Made by a program: the position numbers and the translations under genes
The notes under the pieces: generated by a model
What the model saw: the letters and a program-made list of their open reading frames with translations, nothing else
What the model was told of the DNA's origin: nothing
Database searches by the model: none
Shown here: positions 53,857 to 62,430 of the stretch, piece by piece
Layout of the letters: every line of letters begins with the position of its first letter
Position numbering within the stretch: position 1 is the first letter of the stretch
From: Jingyaoa shaoxingensis
GTDB lineage: Bacteria; Bacillota; Clostridia; Lachnospirales; Lachnospiraceae
Direction: 5' to 3'
Assembly (NCBI RefSeq): GCF_014385005.1
Contig: NZ_JACRSZ010000016.1
Span: 16,328 to 80,327 of the forward strand
Length of the DNA stretch: 64,000 bases

Positions 53857-55233
53857 TTATCTCTTATTTTCAGGTCCTCTTTTTAAGATCCCATTGAATT
53901 TACTTAAAAATACGATTGTGGTTACTGTTGCTGCCAGAATATCACTGACCGGTTCTGCAAGAAATACCGCGAATACTTTATTTTCCAGGAATACCGGAAG
54001 TAAAAAGATCAACGGAATCAGCAGGATCAATTTTCTCAGGCAGGCAAGAAACAAGCTGATCTTCGCCTGTCCCAGTGCTACAAAGCTCTGCTGACAGCAT
54101 ATCTGGAATCCCTGTGAAAAGATCCCCGCCATATAGATCCGCAGTGCCCATGAAGTATACTGTACCAGTTCCGCATTCCCGGAAAACATTCCTGCAAAGA
54201 TCTGTGGAACCAGCAAGATAATGATCCAACAGGCCACGCTGAAGCTTACACAAACCCTAAACTGGGTAAAAAACGCTTCTTTTACACGCTTCTCATTATG
54301 CGCACCATAGTTATAACTGATAATCGGCTGTCCTCCCTGACAGATGCCCTGAAGCGGCATGCTGACAAGCTGGCTGATACTGGTAATGATGGTCATAGCT
54401 CCCACAGCAATATCACCGCCGTATCTTGCCAGACTGGAGGTAAAACTAATAGAAAGGATACTTTCTGTGGAAAGCATCACAAATGTGGAAATCCCCAGTG
54501 CCAGACATGGCATAATCACATCTTTCTCCAAACGGACATTTTCTTTTCTCAGGTGAAGGATCGTCTTCTTGCCCGACAGGAACCGGAGAATCCATACCGC
54601 TCCTACTGCCTGGCTGAGTACCGTTGCCAGAGCTGCTCCCCGTACGCCCATTCCCAGTGCAAAAATGAAGATTGGGTCTAAGATAATATTAATCACTGCT
54701 CCGATTACGGTTGTCATCATACTGATTTTGGCAAATCCCTGAGTGGTGATAAAGGGATTCATTCCCATCACCAGAAGGACAAAGATACTTCCCAGTATGT
54801 AGATACGGGCATAAGCAACTGCATAGGGAAGAGTCACATCACTGGCACCGAACATTCTGAGAAGCTGTGGTGCAAAAATATATCCCGTTGTTGTCAGAAC
54901 TACTGCCAGCATCAACAGCAACGCAAAACAGTTCCCCATGGTCTTCTCCGCACCATTCTGATCCTGCTGCCCCATGGCAATGGCAGCCCGCGGTGCTCCA
55001 CCCGATCCTGCCAACATGGCAAAGGCATTCAGCAACATCAAAATCGGTGTAAAAAGTCCCACTCCCGTCAGTGCCGAAGCTCCAATATCCGGTATATGAC
55101 CAATATAGATGCGGTCTACAATATTATACAAAAGATTGATTACCTGAGCTACCACTGCAGGTATGGCAAGCTGTGCCAGGAGCTTCGGTACACGCTCCGT
55201 TTCCATTGCCTGTGTATTTGAATTTGCTCTCAT
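53857..55233 (-). CDS. MATE-family multidrug/metabolite efflux transporter
   Basis: A 458-residue membrane protein with about 12 membrane helices in two homologous halves. It begins with the family-typical PKLLAQLAIPAVVAQVINLL and has QGICQGGQPIISYNYGAHNE at the start of the second half and GVRGAALATVLSQAVGAVWIL in the first. It belongs to the DinF/NorM-like MATE branch and exports drugs or metabolites using Na+ or H+. The gene lies alone between two identical inverted tRNA-Arg genes. Confidence 0.92.
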   Translation of the reverse strand: MRANSNTQAMETERVPKLLAQLAIPAVVAQVINLLYNIVDRIYIGHIPDIGASALTGVGLFTPILMLLNAFAMLAGSGGAPRAAIAMGQQDQNGAEKTMGNCFALLLMLAVVLTTTGYIFAPQLLRMFGASDVTLPYAVAYARIYILGSIFVLLVMGMNPFITTQGFAKISMMTTVIGAVINIILDPIFIFALGMGVRGAALATVLSQAVGAVWILRFLSGKKTILHLRKENVRLEKDVIMPCLALGISTFVMLSTESILSISFTSSLARYGGDIAVGAMTIITSISQLVSMPLQGICQGGQPIISYNYGAHNEKRVKEAFFTQFRVCVSFSVACWIIILLVPQIFAGMFSGNAELVQYTSWALRIYMAGIFSQGFQICCQQSFVALGQAKISLFLACLRKLILLIPLIFLLPVFLENKVFAVFLAEPVSDILAATVTTIVFLSKFNGILKRGPENKR

Positions 55234-55327
55234 CTTTCTGCCTCTTTTCTGATTATTTTGGATCTTCTAAAAGCTTTTCCAGATCTGTCATAAACGTGTT
55301 GTCATATTCTCGAAAATACAACAAAAA

Positions 55328-55357
55328 ATCCGGAACTCTTATTCAAGAATCCCGGAT
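55328..55357 (-). terminator. Terminator of right tRNA-Arg
   Basis: On the minus strand ATCCGGGA pairs with TTCCGGAT (one G-U), followed by TTTTTTG. It also ends close to the MATE gene start. Confidence 0.8.
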
Positions 55358-55363
55358 CAGATA

Positions 55364-55437
55364 CGTGCGTTAGAAGATTCGAACTCCCGACCTTTTGGTC
55401 CGTAGCCAAACGCTCTATCCAGCTGAGCTAAACGCAC
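55364..55437 (-). tRNA. tRNA-Arg, anticodon ACG, right copy
   Basis: Identical in all 74 nt to the copy at 53634 but on the opposite strand. With flanking bases CAT and TA the perfect inverted repeat is 79 bp (53631-53709 and 55362-55440). Confidence 0.95.
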
Positions 55438-55458
55438 ATGCTCTTTCGAACAGATTTT

Positions 55459-55487
55459 ATTATATGCTAATGTAGTGGAAATGTCAA
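55459..55487 (-). promoter_or_regulatory. Promoter of right tRNA-Arg
   Basis: On the minus strand TTGACA (55482-55487) and TATAAT (55459-55464), 17 bp apart. Confidence 0.88.
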
Positions 55488-55628
55488 CTATTTTTTTTGA
55501 AAATGCTTAACACAACTTTTTTGAAAATTATCTCAAAAGGACAGTCATTGCTGGCTGCCCTTTCAAACCCTTGTCGTATCTGTTCAGACCTCTTTATTTT
55601 TCCTTTTATTGTATGCAGACATCCTCTG

Positions 55629-56355
55629 TTAGTATTTATAATTATATACGCAGTCATAATAAACATCCGGCGACTCTTTTGAAAGATCCACATACTTTCT
55701 GACTTTGTTTTTTGGAATCGTAATGGTCAGTTTCTTTACCGTGTAACTGTTCCCTTTAAATTTGAATTTTGGGGTCTTATAGGATGCTATTGCTCTTCCC
55801 CTGCTGTCTTTTACTGATATATACATATAATTAAAACTTTTAATATTGAATATATGTGTATTCACATAATACCCTTCTACCGTAAGACTGCCGTTTGCAT
55901 TATATCTTACTTTTGAAATCCGATAATCATCATAGGCCTGATTGTAATATCCTGCTCTGGTTACTACTTTCCAGCTTTTCTGATTTGGTCGAACCTGAAC
56001 ATTGCATGCTAATGTCTTACCATTTGCCTTCGCAGTAATTTTGCATTTGCCCACTCCTACTGCCGTAATCTTACCATCCTTCACAGTTGCGATCTTCTGA
56101 TTCGACGTCGTCCATTTTACTTTTCCTGAAGAATTGTTTACCTTCAACGTTTTAGACATACGCAGCGGAAGTGTCACTGTTGTCTCTGTCAGCTGTGGTC
56201 CTTTTACTGTAACCGTGCATTTAACCTGTCGATTCTTTCCTTCCAGTTTATAGCTTGCTGTAATCTCTGTTTTTCCGGTCGCTTTTGCCCTGACCACACC
56301 ATTTGACACTGTGGCAACTTTTGTATTAGAACTTTTCCAGGTCACTGATGGTCCT
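55629..56355 (-). pseudogene. Big2-domain protein, 5' end lost at an IS3 boundary
   Basis: The frame encodes about 240 residues without a proper start or signal peptide. It opens in mid-domain as GPSVTWKSSNTKVATVSNG, the middle of a Big2 fold, and continues with a second Big2 (VKWTTSNQKIATVKDGKITA) and a C-terminal beta-rich module (YYVNTHIFNIKSFNYMYISV). The intact gene must have had a signal peptide and more Big2 domains upstream. The break coincides with the end of an IS3-type sequence at 56357. Relatives include the secreted protein at 50967. Confidence 0.75.
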
Positions 56356-56356
56356 A

Positions 56357-56563
56357 TGTCAAGAAAAAGTACAAATTAAATGCAACCAATTTTCTCTTTT
56401 TATGTAATTGTTAACTTGCTAAGCTTGCTACAGTCGTTTCCAGATTTTTTAGATATTGTTCCTCATATTCATTTGGAGATAAATATCCACAATGACTATG
56501 AATACGGACGGTGTTGTAGAACGTCTCACAGTAACCTCCATAATTATAGTAAAATACTTGCGT
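56357..56563 (-). mobile_element. IS3-family remnant with transposase C-terminus
   Basis: The end at 56357 reads TGTCAAGAAAAAGTACAAA, a typical IS3-type terminal repeat starting with TG. On the minus strand a partial transposase OrfB C-terminus ends at 56411: YNTVRIHSHCGYLSPNEYEE, then LKNLETTVASLAS and stop. Everything upstream of roughly 50 codons is lost. Beyond 56563, to 56657, the sequence is rearranged, with near-repeats of TAGTAAAATNCTNGC. Confidence 0.8.
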
Positions 56564-56665
56564 TTACACAGTATCTAGCGTCTGTACTGTAGTAAAATGC
56601 TGGCATCTATCATCTATAATTATGGCAGATTTTCAGGTGGTTTTAAATCCACCCCGAAACTAGGC

Positions 56666-58519
56666 GGATCTTTCCGTGCTTAGTTGAATTTAACGTGAAA
56701 AAGTTCTCCGAATAGCACTTTCGCTTTCAATAATTCAAAACTGTTTCGCCCATACATTATTCGTTTTATAACTTTGATTTTATTTACACTGCCTTCTGCT
56801 AAGCCATTATTATACGAATATATAATTCCATTTTTTACAGCAGTTAAGTCCTTTTTTATGCCATTTATAAATGTTTGAAGTTCAGGGATATCGTATTTTT
56901 GTGCTTCATTGATCCATTCATCTAATTTTGCAGGATTATTAGAAAATAGGACATTACAAAACTCTTTGGTTAATGCAAACAGCTCACTTAATAAAGGATA
57001 TTTTTTTAATACTTCCTGATACTGTTTGGCTGTGATTGTACCGATATCCTCGAGTTTTTTATAAATCAACTGGCATAAGGATTTTCTTTGCACATATTCA
57101 GAATGCGGCTTCTCTGTTTCGTTCTGTTCACACATTCGTGTTCTTTCTTTTTGCATAAACATTCGTAACGAAGCTACACTGCCTGTATATCCCTTTTTAC
57201 AAATAATATCATGTATTTTAGGGTAAGTTAATCCTTTGCTTCTGAGTTCTATTACTTCCCTTTCATATGGAGCTAATTTCCCTAGAATTCGAACATTATA
57301 GTGTCCATTCGTAATTGAAAAATCAGGATTTAAATAATTTTGTATGGTTTTATAGGGATGATGCATTAGAGTGGCAATCTGCTCAATGGGATATCCTGCC
57401 AAGGCCATCTGTCTTGCTTCTTCTATTTCCTGTTCTTTTTGTTTTACTGCCAGCTGATGTTGCCGTTCCCTGGCAATTTCCCTGCTTTTAGGAACTTGGT
57501 CTTCTGGAATAGCAAGATATTTTTGGATTGTTTTAGGCGAAGAATGTAGCAATAACGCTATATCCGATATGGTCAGTCCTTCCCTGCGTTTTTCATGGGC
57601 GAATTTTATACGCAATGACCGGTTTGCAGTGTTATATAATGCTTTCATTTCATCCGTAATGCTTTCTGTTAATGGTATTTCAACCCTTGCAGGAAACTCA
57701 CGAAATATATATTTACAGATAACTTCCGAAAGTCCCTTTATCAAGTGAAAACGGTCACTAATCTGTATGACATCAGGATGAGAATTTGTAGCAGCGGATG
57801 CGTATGTAATGGCTCCATCCCTTGAAATAACTTCGATATTGTGAAACGTTTTCAACCAGTTGCAGACATCATTTGTGTCTCTTGACGGAATCATATCAAT
57901 AATTCGATGATTCTCTAAATTTATCATAACTGTTCCATAAGAGAATCTTTTACGGAGCGCAAAATCATCCACACATATCATTTTTACAGAAGATTTATCC
58001 ACAATGGATGGCATTTTTTTTAAGCAGATCACAGATGCTGCTTTTACAAACTGTAATATTTTCACTTTTTAAAAGTTTAGAAGCATTCAACGAGCTTAGC
58101 TGGGATGATGTATATAAAATATTTTGGATTAACCGGTTCGTTTTTTTCGATTTAGCAGTCACAAATGGATGTTTCTCTGAAAAAGTTTTGTGAGAACAGT
58201 CCGGATTCATACATCGTATTTTCCTGGTATCGACTAATAGGATGACCTTTTTTCCTTGCATAGGAAGATCTTGAATTTCTCTTTGATAAATAGAATGAAC
58301 TTTAGATGTTTTGCTTCCACAAAACGGACATTCTAATTCAGTTATTGTTGATGCAATATGAAAAATCACTTTATTTTCTTTTATGCGATATTGTATTAGT
58401 TCATAGGCTGGGTCAAGTAACTTAAAAATTCGTCCATATAAATATCCCTCTTGGTAAATATATTTTGAATGTATTATATAACTTTAACACATCAATTTCA
58501 ACTAAGTGTGGAAAGAACC
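56666..58519 (-). mobile_element. ISL3-family insertion sequence, complete, with 8-bp target duplication
   Basis: About 1854 bp. Terminal inverted repeats of roughly 32 bp: GGATCTTTCCGTGCTTAG at the left and GGTTCTTTCCACACTTAG at the right (about 25 of 32 match). The flanks are both AACTAGGC (56658-56665 and 58520-58527), the 8-bp target duplication expected for ISL3. It contains one transposase gene on the minus strand with two frame disruptions. The insertion target is an IS256-type transposase start. Confidence 0.93.
56680..58437 (-). pseudogene. ISL3-family transposase with two compensating frameshifts
   Basis: A DDE transposase of ISL3 type. ATG 58437 follows AGAGGG (eight-base spacer) and starts MDEFL; losing the frame at the TTTTTAAG run near 58425 it continues one frame over as LLDPAYELIQYRIKEN, a zinc ribbon (ELECPFCGS, RCMNPDCSHKTF), then returns to the first frame at the A8 run (58014-58021), giving MPSIVDKSSVKMICVDDFA. 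Catalytic Asp is in VDDFALRKRFSYGT; the HTH repeats are DIALLLHSSPKTIQKYL; the last Glu region is NNGLAEGSVNKIKVIKRIMYG. Both shifts are one base and cancel, so a hypothetical product is about 585 residues. Either a dead copy or expressed by slippage. Confidence 0.85.
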
Positions 58520-58676
58520 AACTAGGCGCTTACGATGTTTCTTTTACCTTCTGTCATTTGTACTCGATGTACAGGTTTCTTTTGTCTTGCCATAATAAAA
58601 GGCCCTCCTAATGATATTTATTTTATCATAGAAGAACCTTCTAAACATTATTTTACAGAAAAAGTTTCATACTCTC
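58520..58676 (-). mobile_element. IS256-type element B, left-end remnant
   Basis: The terminal sequence GAGAGTATGAAACTTTTTC (outer end 58676) resembles IS256-type ends. ATG at 58593 after AGGAGGG begins MARQKKPVHRVQMTEGKRN, the well-known start of a Clostridia IS256 transposase; only 19-20 family codons remain before the ISL3 insertion site. Element B itself sits inside element A. Confidence 0.75.
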
Positions 58677-58790
58677 GAAAGAGCCAACTGTGCGCTTACG
58701 TCTTTTCTTTTTGCCATAAAAATAACCTCCAAACTGAGTAATTTTATCTTACATCAGTTTGGAGGTTTACACAAACTTTGGGATACTCCC
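58677..58790 (-). mobile_element. IS256-type element A, left-end remnant
   Basis: The terminal repeat GGGAGTATCCCAAAGTTTG (outer end 58790) is followed by a palindrome around CCTCCAAACTGA and an ATG at 58717 (MAKRKDVSAQLALS), with GGAGG upstream. The transposase frame is cut after about 12 codons by the start of element B. Confidence 0.65.
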
Positions 58791-58871
58791 TTTTAATGTG
58801 ATAATGGCAGTTCTTTCCGTAACATAAAATATTATTTTCGATAGAATTTATTGTTCATCGTAAACTGAATT

Positions 58872-59315
58872 CTATTTTCTATTTTTTTCATATTTACAAT
58901 TTCTACATTTGTTTTTTTCAAAATTATGTTTTTGTAACACATAACTAACTTCTCTTGAACGAATCGCATTATTGCACTGTGTACACTTCATTTTTTGCCA
59001 TTTTATCCTTTTGTGATAGACACTATCCCACTGGGTCGTCGTATAGTATGGATTACCAACGTCTCGGAATTTTAGGTGTCTGCATTTGGTCCGTTCTAAT
59101 TTAGTCTCCGGGTATTCAGCTATAAAATATCCTTTTCCAACTTCTATAACTCTCATTTCCCCTTGTCCAAGATCAACAATATCATCTATTTGCACATCGG
59201 GTTTCTGTATAATTCTACTGGACGGATTTCTATCAAACCCTGTTGCTCCAACTGATATTGCTAGCATCATCATAATTGCTAATACACTTAATAAAATAGT
59301 TATTATTTTTTTCAT
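58872..59315 (-). CDS. Small exported protein with two CxxC pairs
   Basis: 147 residues. Signal peptide (MKKIITILLSVLAIMMMLAI, cleaved near VGATG). The mature protein is basic near the C-terminus and contains CTQCNNAIRSREV and KNKCRNCKYEKNRK, plus KCRHLKFRD, a zinc-ribbon-like pattern. I do not recognise a family. Third or fourth member of a run of exported proteins, 14 bp after the 167-residue protein gene. An AGGGAGCGAT ribosome site precedes the ATG. Confidence 0.7.
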   Translation of the reverse strand: MKKIITILLSVLAIMMMLAISVGATGFDRNPSSRIIQKPDVQIDDIVDLGQGEMRVIEVGKGYFIAEYPETKLERTKCRHLKFRDVGNPYYTTTQWDSVYHKRIKWQKMKCTQCNNAIRSREVSYVLQKHNFEKNKCRNCKYEKNRK

Positions 59316-59329
59316 TTTACTATCGCTCC

Positions 59330-59833
59330 CTATTCTTCTTCATCAATGTTAGATACTCCAATACGATGTTGCTGTATCAGAAGATTTTCTGCATTTCCCG
59401 CTATAAACTGTTGTACAATTATAAGATCATCGATCTCTTTTAATTCTTCATCCCATTTAGCAGATACAATATCTGCATCAGTTAATTGATCCAGGCATTT
59501 TTTCAGATCATCTGGGATCTGCATATTTTTCTTTTTAACATAACTGGTATAATTCTCTTCTCCGTCTGCTTCAAAATGGTTTACCGTATACGCTCCGGAT
59601 TTTTCCAGCAATTCCCCTAATGCTTCTGCTTCAAATGTTCCATCCTTATTTATCTTCGTTACCATTTCTACTACTGATACATTGATATCATCATCCGAAT
59701 AAAAAGTATTTTCATAGATATCCCCTATATGCAGTATATCCTCGATATTCCGTTTTTCTTCGGTCTTTGCATATGTTCCGATCATTGTACTCATTGAGAG
59801 TATAGCCGCCAGTACTACAAATGTTTTTTTCAT
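59330..59833 (-). CDS. Small exported acidic protein
   Basis: 167 residues. Signal peptide (MKKTFVVLAAILSMSTMIGT, cleaved near TYAKT). The mature part is acidic (IEDILHIGDIYENTF, QLTDADIVSAKWDEELKEID) with no Cys. No recognisable domain. AAAGGAG precedes the ATG, and the neighbours on both sides are similar small exported proteins, suggesting a shared process. Confidence 0.7.
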   Translation of the reverse strand: MKKTFVVLAAILSMSTMIGTYAKTEEKRNIEDILHIGDIYENTFYSDDDINVSVVEMVTKINKDGTFEAEALGELLEKSGAYTVNHFEADGEENYTSYVKKKNMQIPDDLKKCLDQLTDADIVSAKWDEELKEIDDLIIVQQFIAGNAENLLIQQHRIGVSNIDEEE

Positions 59834-59860
59834 GCTTCTCCTTTCTGCATAATAGTAATC

Positions 59861-60370
59861 TTATAAACTCAGTGGCACAGATTCCTCCTGTTTTCCACCA
59901 TCCCATATAATTTTCACCGACAATGCTTTCAGCGCATTATTAATTCCATCTGGAGACAAATTCCAGTACTCTGCCAAATCTTCCTTTGTTGTCAAAAGCA
60001 TATCCCATTCATGCTGAAATCCGGTAACTACAAGTACACCATTTTCCCTCTCCATATTTTCCGCTTTCTCAGCAGGCACTACATTCATTTTGTCGTTTTC
60101 ATCAAAGGTAATAATTCCACTCGCAATGTATGGTTCAACTTCTTTATTTAATTGCAATTTATAAGACACGTTTTTATACTCTTTATTTTTGCAATTGTCA
60201 ATATCAACTGTTATAACCAGACGCCTACCGTCTGCTTCGTCATTTATTTTAGCATTCGCCGTTACACGAAATTCCTCTTTCTGTTCTACAATCTTTTCAC
60301 ATCCAGTTATTCCCAGCACTCCTAACAAGATTACTATCCCGTACCATAATTTTTTTATTAATCTCTGCAT
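59861..60370 (-). CDS. Small lipoprotein
   Basis: 169 residues from the chosen start MQRLIKKLWYGIVILLG (a weak AAAGG lies 11 bases ahead); the frame extends 14 codons further without a site. Lipobox LGITGC, so cleaved and lipidated. The mature protein is an immunoglobulin-like beta sandwich by appearance (RRLVITVDIDNCKNKEYKNV) and has no known family. In the exported-protein run. Confidence 0.7.
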   Translation of the reverse strand: MQRLIKKLWYGIVILLGVLGITGCEKIVEQKEEFRVTANAKINDEADGRRLVITVDIDNCKNKEYKNVSYKLQLNKEVEPYIASGIITFDENDKMNVVPAEKAENMERENGVLVVTGFQHEWDMLLTTKEDLAEYWNLSPDGINNALKALSVKIIWDGGKQEESVPLSL

Positions 60371-60395
60371 GATAATATACCTTTCATTGTTAATT

Positions 60396-61082
60396 CTACC
60401 ATGGCACATCATCTAATATAATTCCGTTTTGAATGCGTTGAGTTGCCTGGTTTTTAAACCATTTTTCACTTTTATCGTAATAATTTCCTTTCACAATTTT
60501 AGATGGGCTGTTTATATAATCTCTGGATTTTGTAGTCCATTTATTTCCAGATTTTCTTATTGCGGCTAAAACATGTTTATAGTAATTTCTTTTTCCCGAA
60601 TACACATATGTTGAATATGTTTTATCGTTTGACCATTTTGCCTGTCCTTCTTTTCGATAATCAACATAAGATTTAAATGTTTTCGCCTGTGTATATTGTT
60701 CATTGCTAACTGCCAAAGATACAGCCCCAAATATTTGACTGACAGTCATTGCTTTAATTCCTGGAACAAAAGACAATGCAAAAGATGCGATGCTCGAATA
60801 AACCCCAGTTTTACTTGCACACTGTTTTATTCCATTGCTTGAACTTTGTGTTGTTATAACCCTTGAATATATTGGATACTTTCCTTTACTTTTGATATTG
60901 TTTGGAAATCTATCTTTTGGATAATAGACAGATTCTTCTGATATGGATATGGTTTTTTCTCCATTCATGTTGATGTCTTCCATTGTTACTGACTCTTTTG
61001 ACATTTCAGCTGCAACTGTAAGTCCATTTACCATTATTAACAGAACACTCATTGCAATCATTATTTTCCTCTTTATTCTCAT
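60396..61082 (-). CDS. Small exported protein with hydrophobic hairpin
   Basis: 228 residues. Signal peptide (MRIKRKIMIAMSVLLIMVNG, cleaved near TVAAE). The mature N-terminus is acidic, then a hydrophobic segment (SIASFALSFVPGIKAMTVSQ) that could span a membrane or form a pore-like hairpin, then a basic, Tyr/Lys-rich C-terminus (KRNYYKHVLAAIRKSGNKW). This layout (charged-hydrophobic-basic) recalls secreted toxins or bacteriocins but I recognise no family. Its mRNA probably includes the downstream lipoprotein gene (gap 25 bp). Confidence 0.65.
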   Translation of the reverse strand: MRIKRKIMIAMSVLLIMVNGLTVAAEMSKESVTMEDINMNGEKTISISEESVYYPKDRFPNNIKSKGKYPIYSRVITTQSSSNGIKQCASKTGVYSSIASFALSFVPGIKAMTVSQIFGAVSLAVSNEQYTQAKTFKSYVDYRKEGQAKWSNDKTYSTYVYSGKRNYYKHVLAAIRKSGNKWTTKSRDYINSPSKIVKGNYYDKSEKWFKNQATQRIQNGIILDDVPW

Positions 61083-61236
61083 TTTCTTCTCCCTTCAAAA
61101 GTAAGTGGTAGTGCCTTTTTGGTATAAAGCTTTACATTCCATCTGGCAAATCATACTCCTCTGATTCCTGACTCAGCAATTTTTTCCTGTAACTATTCGT
61201 TATTGAATATCTACTAGCCGAATCTATAATTACTTG

Positions 61237-61578
61237 CTATGCCTTTTTTATACTGCTTGCAGAAATATATGCCCATTTCCCATTCCATTTGAATTTAGCC
61301 CATCCATTACTAATAGACTTTACCCATAACACAGCATTTTTATATAATGTTCCCATTGACGAATAATTTGTTCCAGGTCCAGATTTTATGGTAGTCTTTT
61401 TTGCACTCACATAATACTTTGTTGTAAATAACGGTGCATTTGCAGGCAACTCACTTTGTTCCATAATGGCGGCTTTCTCTTCCGAATGGGTATCCTTTGC
61501 ATATGTCGTCATTCCCGGCACCATAACAAGACACATTGCCATGATTCCCACGCTGTTTGCTATAATTTTCTTTTTCAT
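61237..61578 (-). CDS. Exported SH3-domain protein
   Basis: 113 residues from MKKKIIANSVGIMAMCLVMV, with CGGGAGGGAAAC just before the ATG; a longer frame starts 11 codons earlier without a site. Signal peptide cleaved near TTYAK. The mature protein is a bacterial SH3b domain (KTTIKSGPGTNYSSMGTLY, KWNGKWAYISASSIKKA). Closest gene to the two-component system and divergent from it; a 154-bp gap separates it from the next exported protein. Confidence 0.85.
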   Translation of the reverse strand: MKKKIIANSVGIMAMCLVMVPGMTTYAKDTHSEEKAAIMEQSELPANAPLFTTKYYVSAKKTTIKSGPGTNYSSMGTLYKNAVLWVKSISNGWAKFKWNGKWAYISASSIKKA

Positions 61579-61636
61579 GTTTCCCTCCCGTATTCTTTTT
61601 GATAATTTCAACTTAACATGTAGTTATTAAGAATCG

Positions 61637-61666
61637 TCTGAAGAAATCTGAAGAATTCTTAAGATT
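61637..61666. promoter_or_regulatory. Three tandem 10-bp repeats, candidate response-regulator operator
   Basis: TCTGAAGAAA (61637), TCTGAAGAAT (61647) and TCTTAAGATT (61657) are in perfect 10-bp register, one helix turn, between the SH3-domain gene and the divergent response regulator. Direct repeats at helical spacing just above a -35 are typical OmpR-family sites; a -10-like TAGAAT lies at 61691. Confidence 0.65.
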
Positions 61667-61728
61667 CTGTCCAATCCCTGCTTCTTATGATAGAATGAAA
61701 TTATCATTTAACAAGGGGACTTTCTGTT

Positions 61729-62430
61729 ATGCAAAACCATATATTAATCATTGAAGATGATAAAGACATCCGGGAAGGCATCCGCATTTTACTGGAAGGA
61801 GAAGGATTTACCGTTACGGAAGCTGAAAACGGTATGGATGGCTTGAATAAACTGACTTCCGATATTAGTCTGGTTATCCTTGATATTATGATGCCGGGCA
61901 TTTCCGGTTTGAAGACCTGTGAAGAGATCCGAAAAACCTCTTATGTTCCGATCCTTTTTCTGACAGCCAAATCCAGGGAATCTGATAAGCTGGTAGGATT
62001 TATGGCAGGAGGGGATGATTATCTGGTAAAACCTTTTTCTCACACAGAATTATTTGCCCGGATTAAAGCTCTGCTCCGGCGCTGCCAGGTCTATGACCGT
62101 CCTTCCCAGATGGATATTTCTGATCCGGAAAACTGGCTGGAAAGCCATCAGATCCGCATTCATAAATCAAGGAATATTGTTTTTCACCATGATTTAGAAA
62201 TGAAATTGACCGAAATCGAATACCGACTACTTTTGCTTTTGATGAGTTACCCGACCAAAACTTTTTCCTTACCGAATCTGTATGAAAGTGTCTGGAAGGA
62301 ACCGTTTCTGAGTATTTCATCCAATACTGTTATGGTTCACATGAGAAATCTGCGCAAAAAAATAGAAGATGACCCGCAGCAGCCGCAAATTATAAAAACT
62401 GTGTGGGGAAAGGGGTACCGCCTTGGCTGA
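61729..62430 (+). CDS. OmpR/VanR-type response regulator
   Basis: 233 residues. The receiver domain has the acidic pair in LIIEDDKDIREG, the phosphorylated Asp in LVILDIMMPGISGL (near 53), the Thr in LFLTAKSRES and Lys in DDYLVKPFSH. The C-terminal winged helix (about 135-233) ends VHMRNLRKKIEDDP and WGKGYRLG. Overlaps the histidine kinase gene by 8 nt, a standard two-component operon. Divergent from the small exported protein genes. Confidence 0.94.
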   Translation: MQNHILIIEDDKDIREGIRILLEGEGFTVTEAENGMDGLNKLTSDISLVILDIMMPGISGLKTCEEIRKTSYVPILFLTAKSRESDKLVGFMAGGDDYLVKPFSHTELFARIKALLRRCQVYDRPSQMDISDPENWLESHQIRIHKSRNIVFHHDLEMKLTEIEYRLLLLLMSYPTKTFSLPNLYESVWKEPFLSISSNTVMVHMRNLRKKIEDDPQQPQIIKTVWGKGYRLG

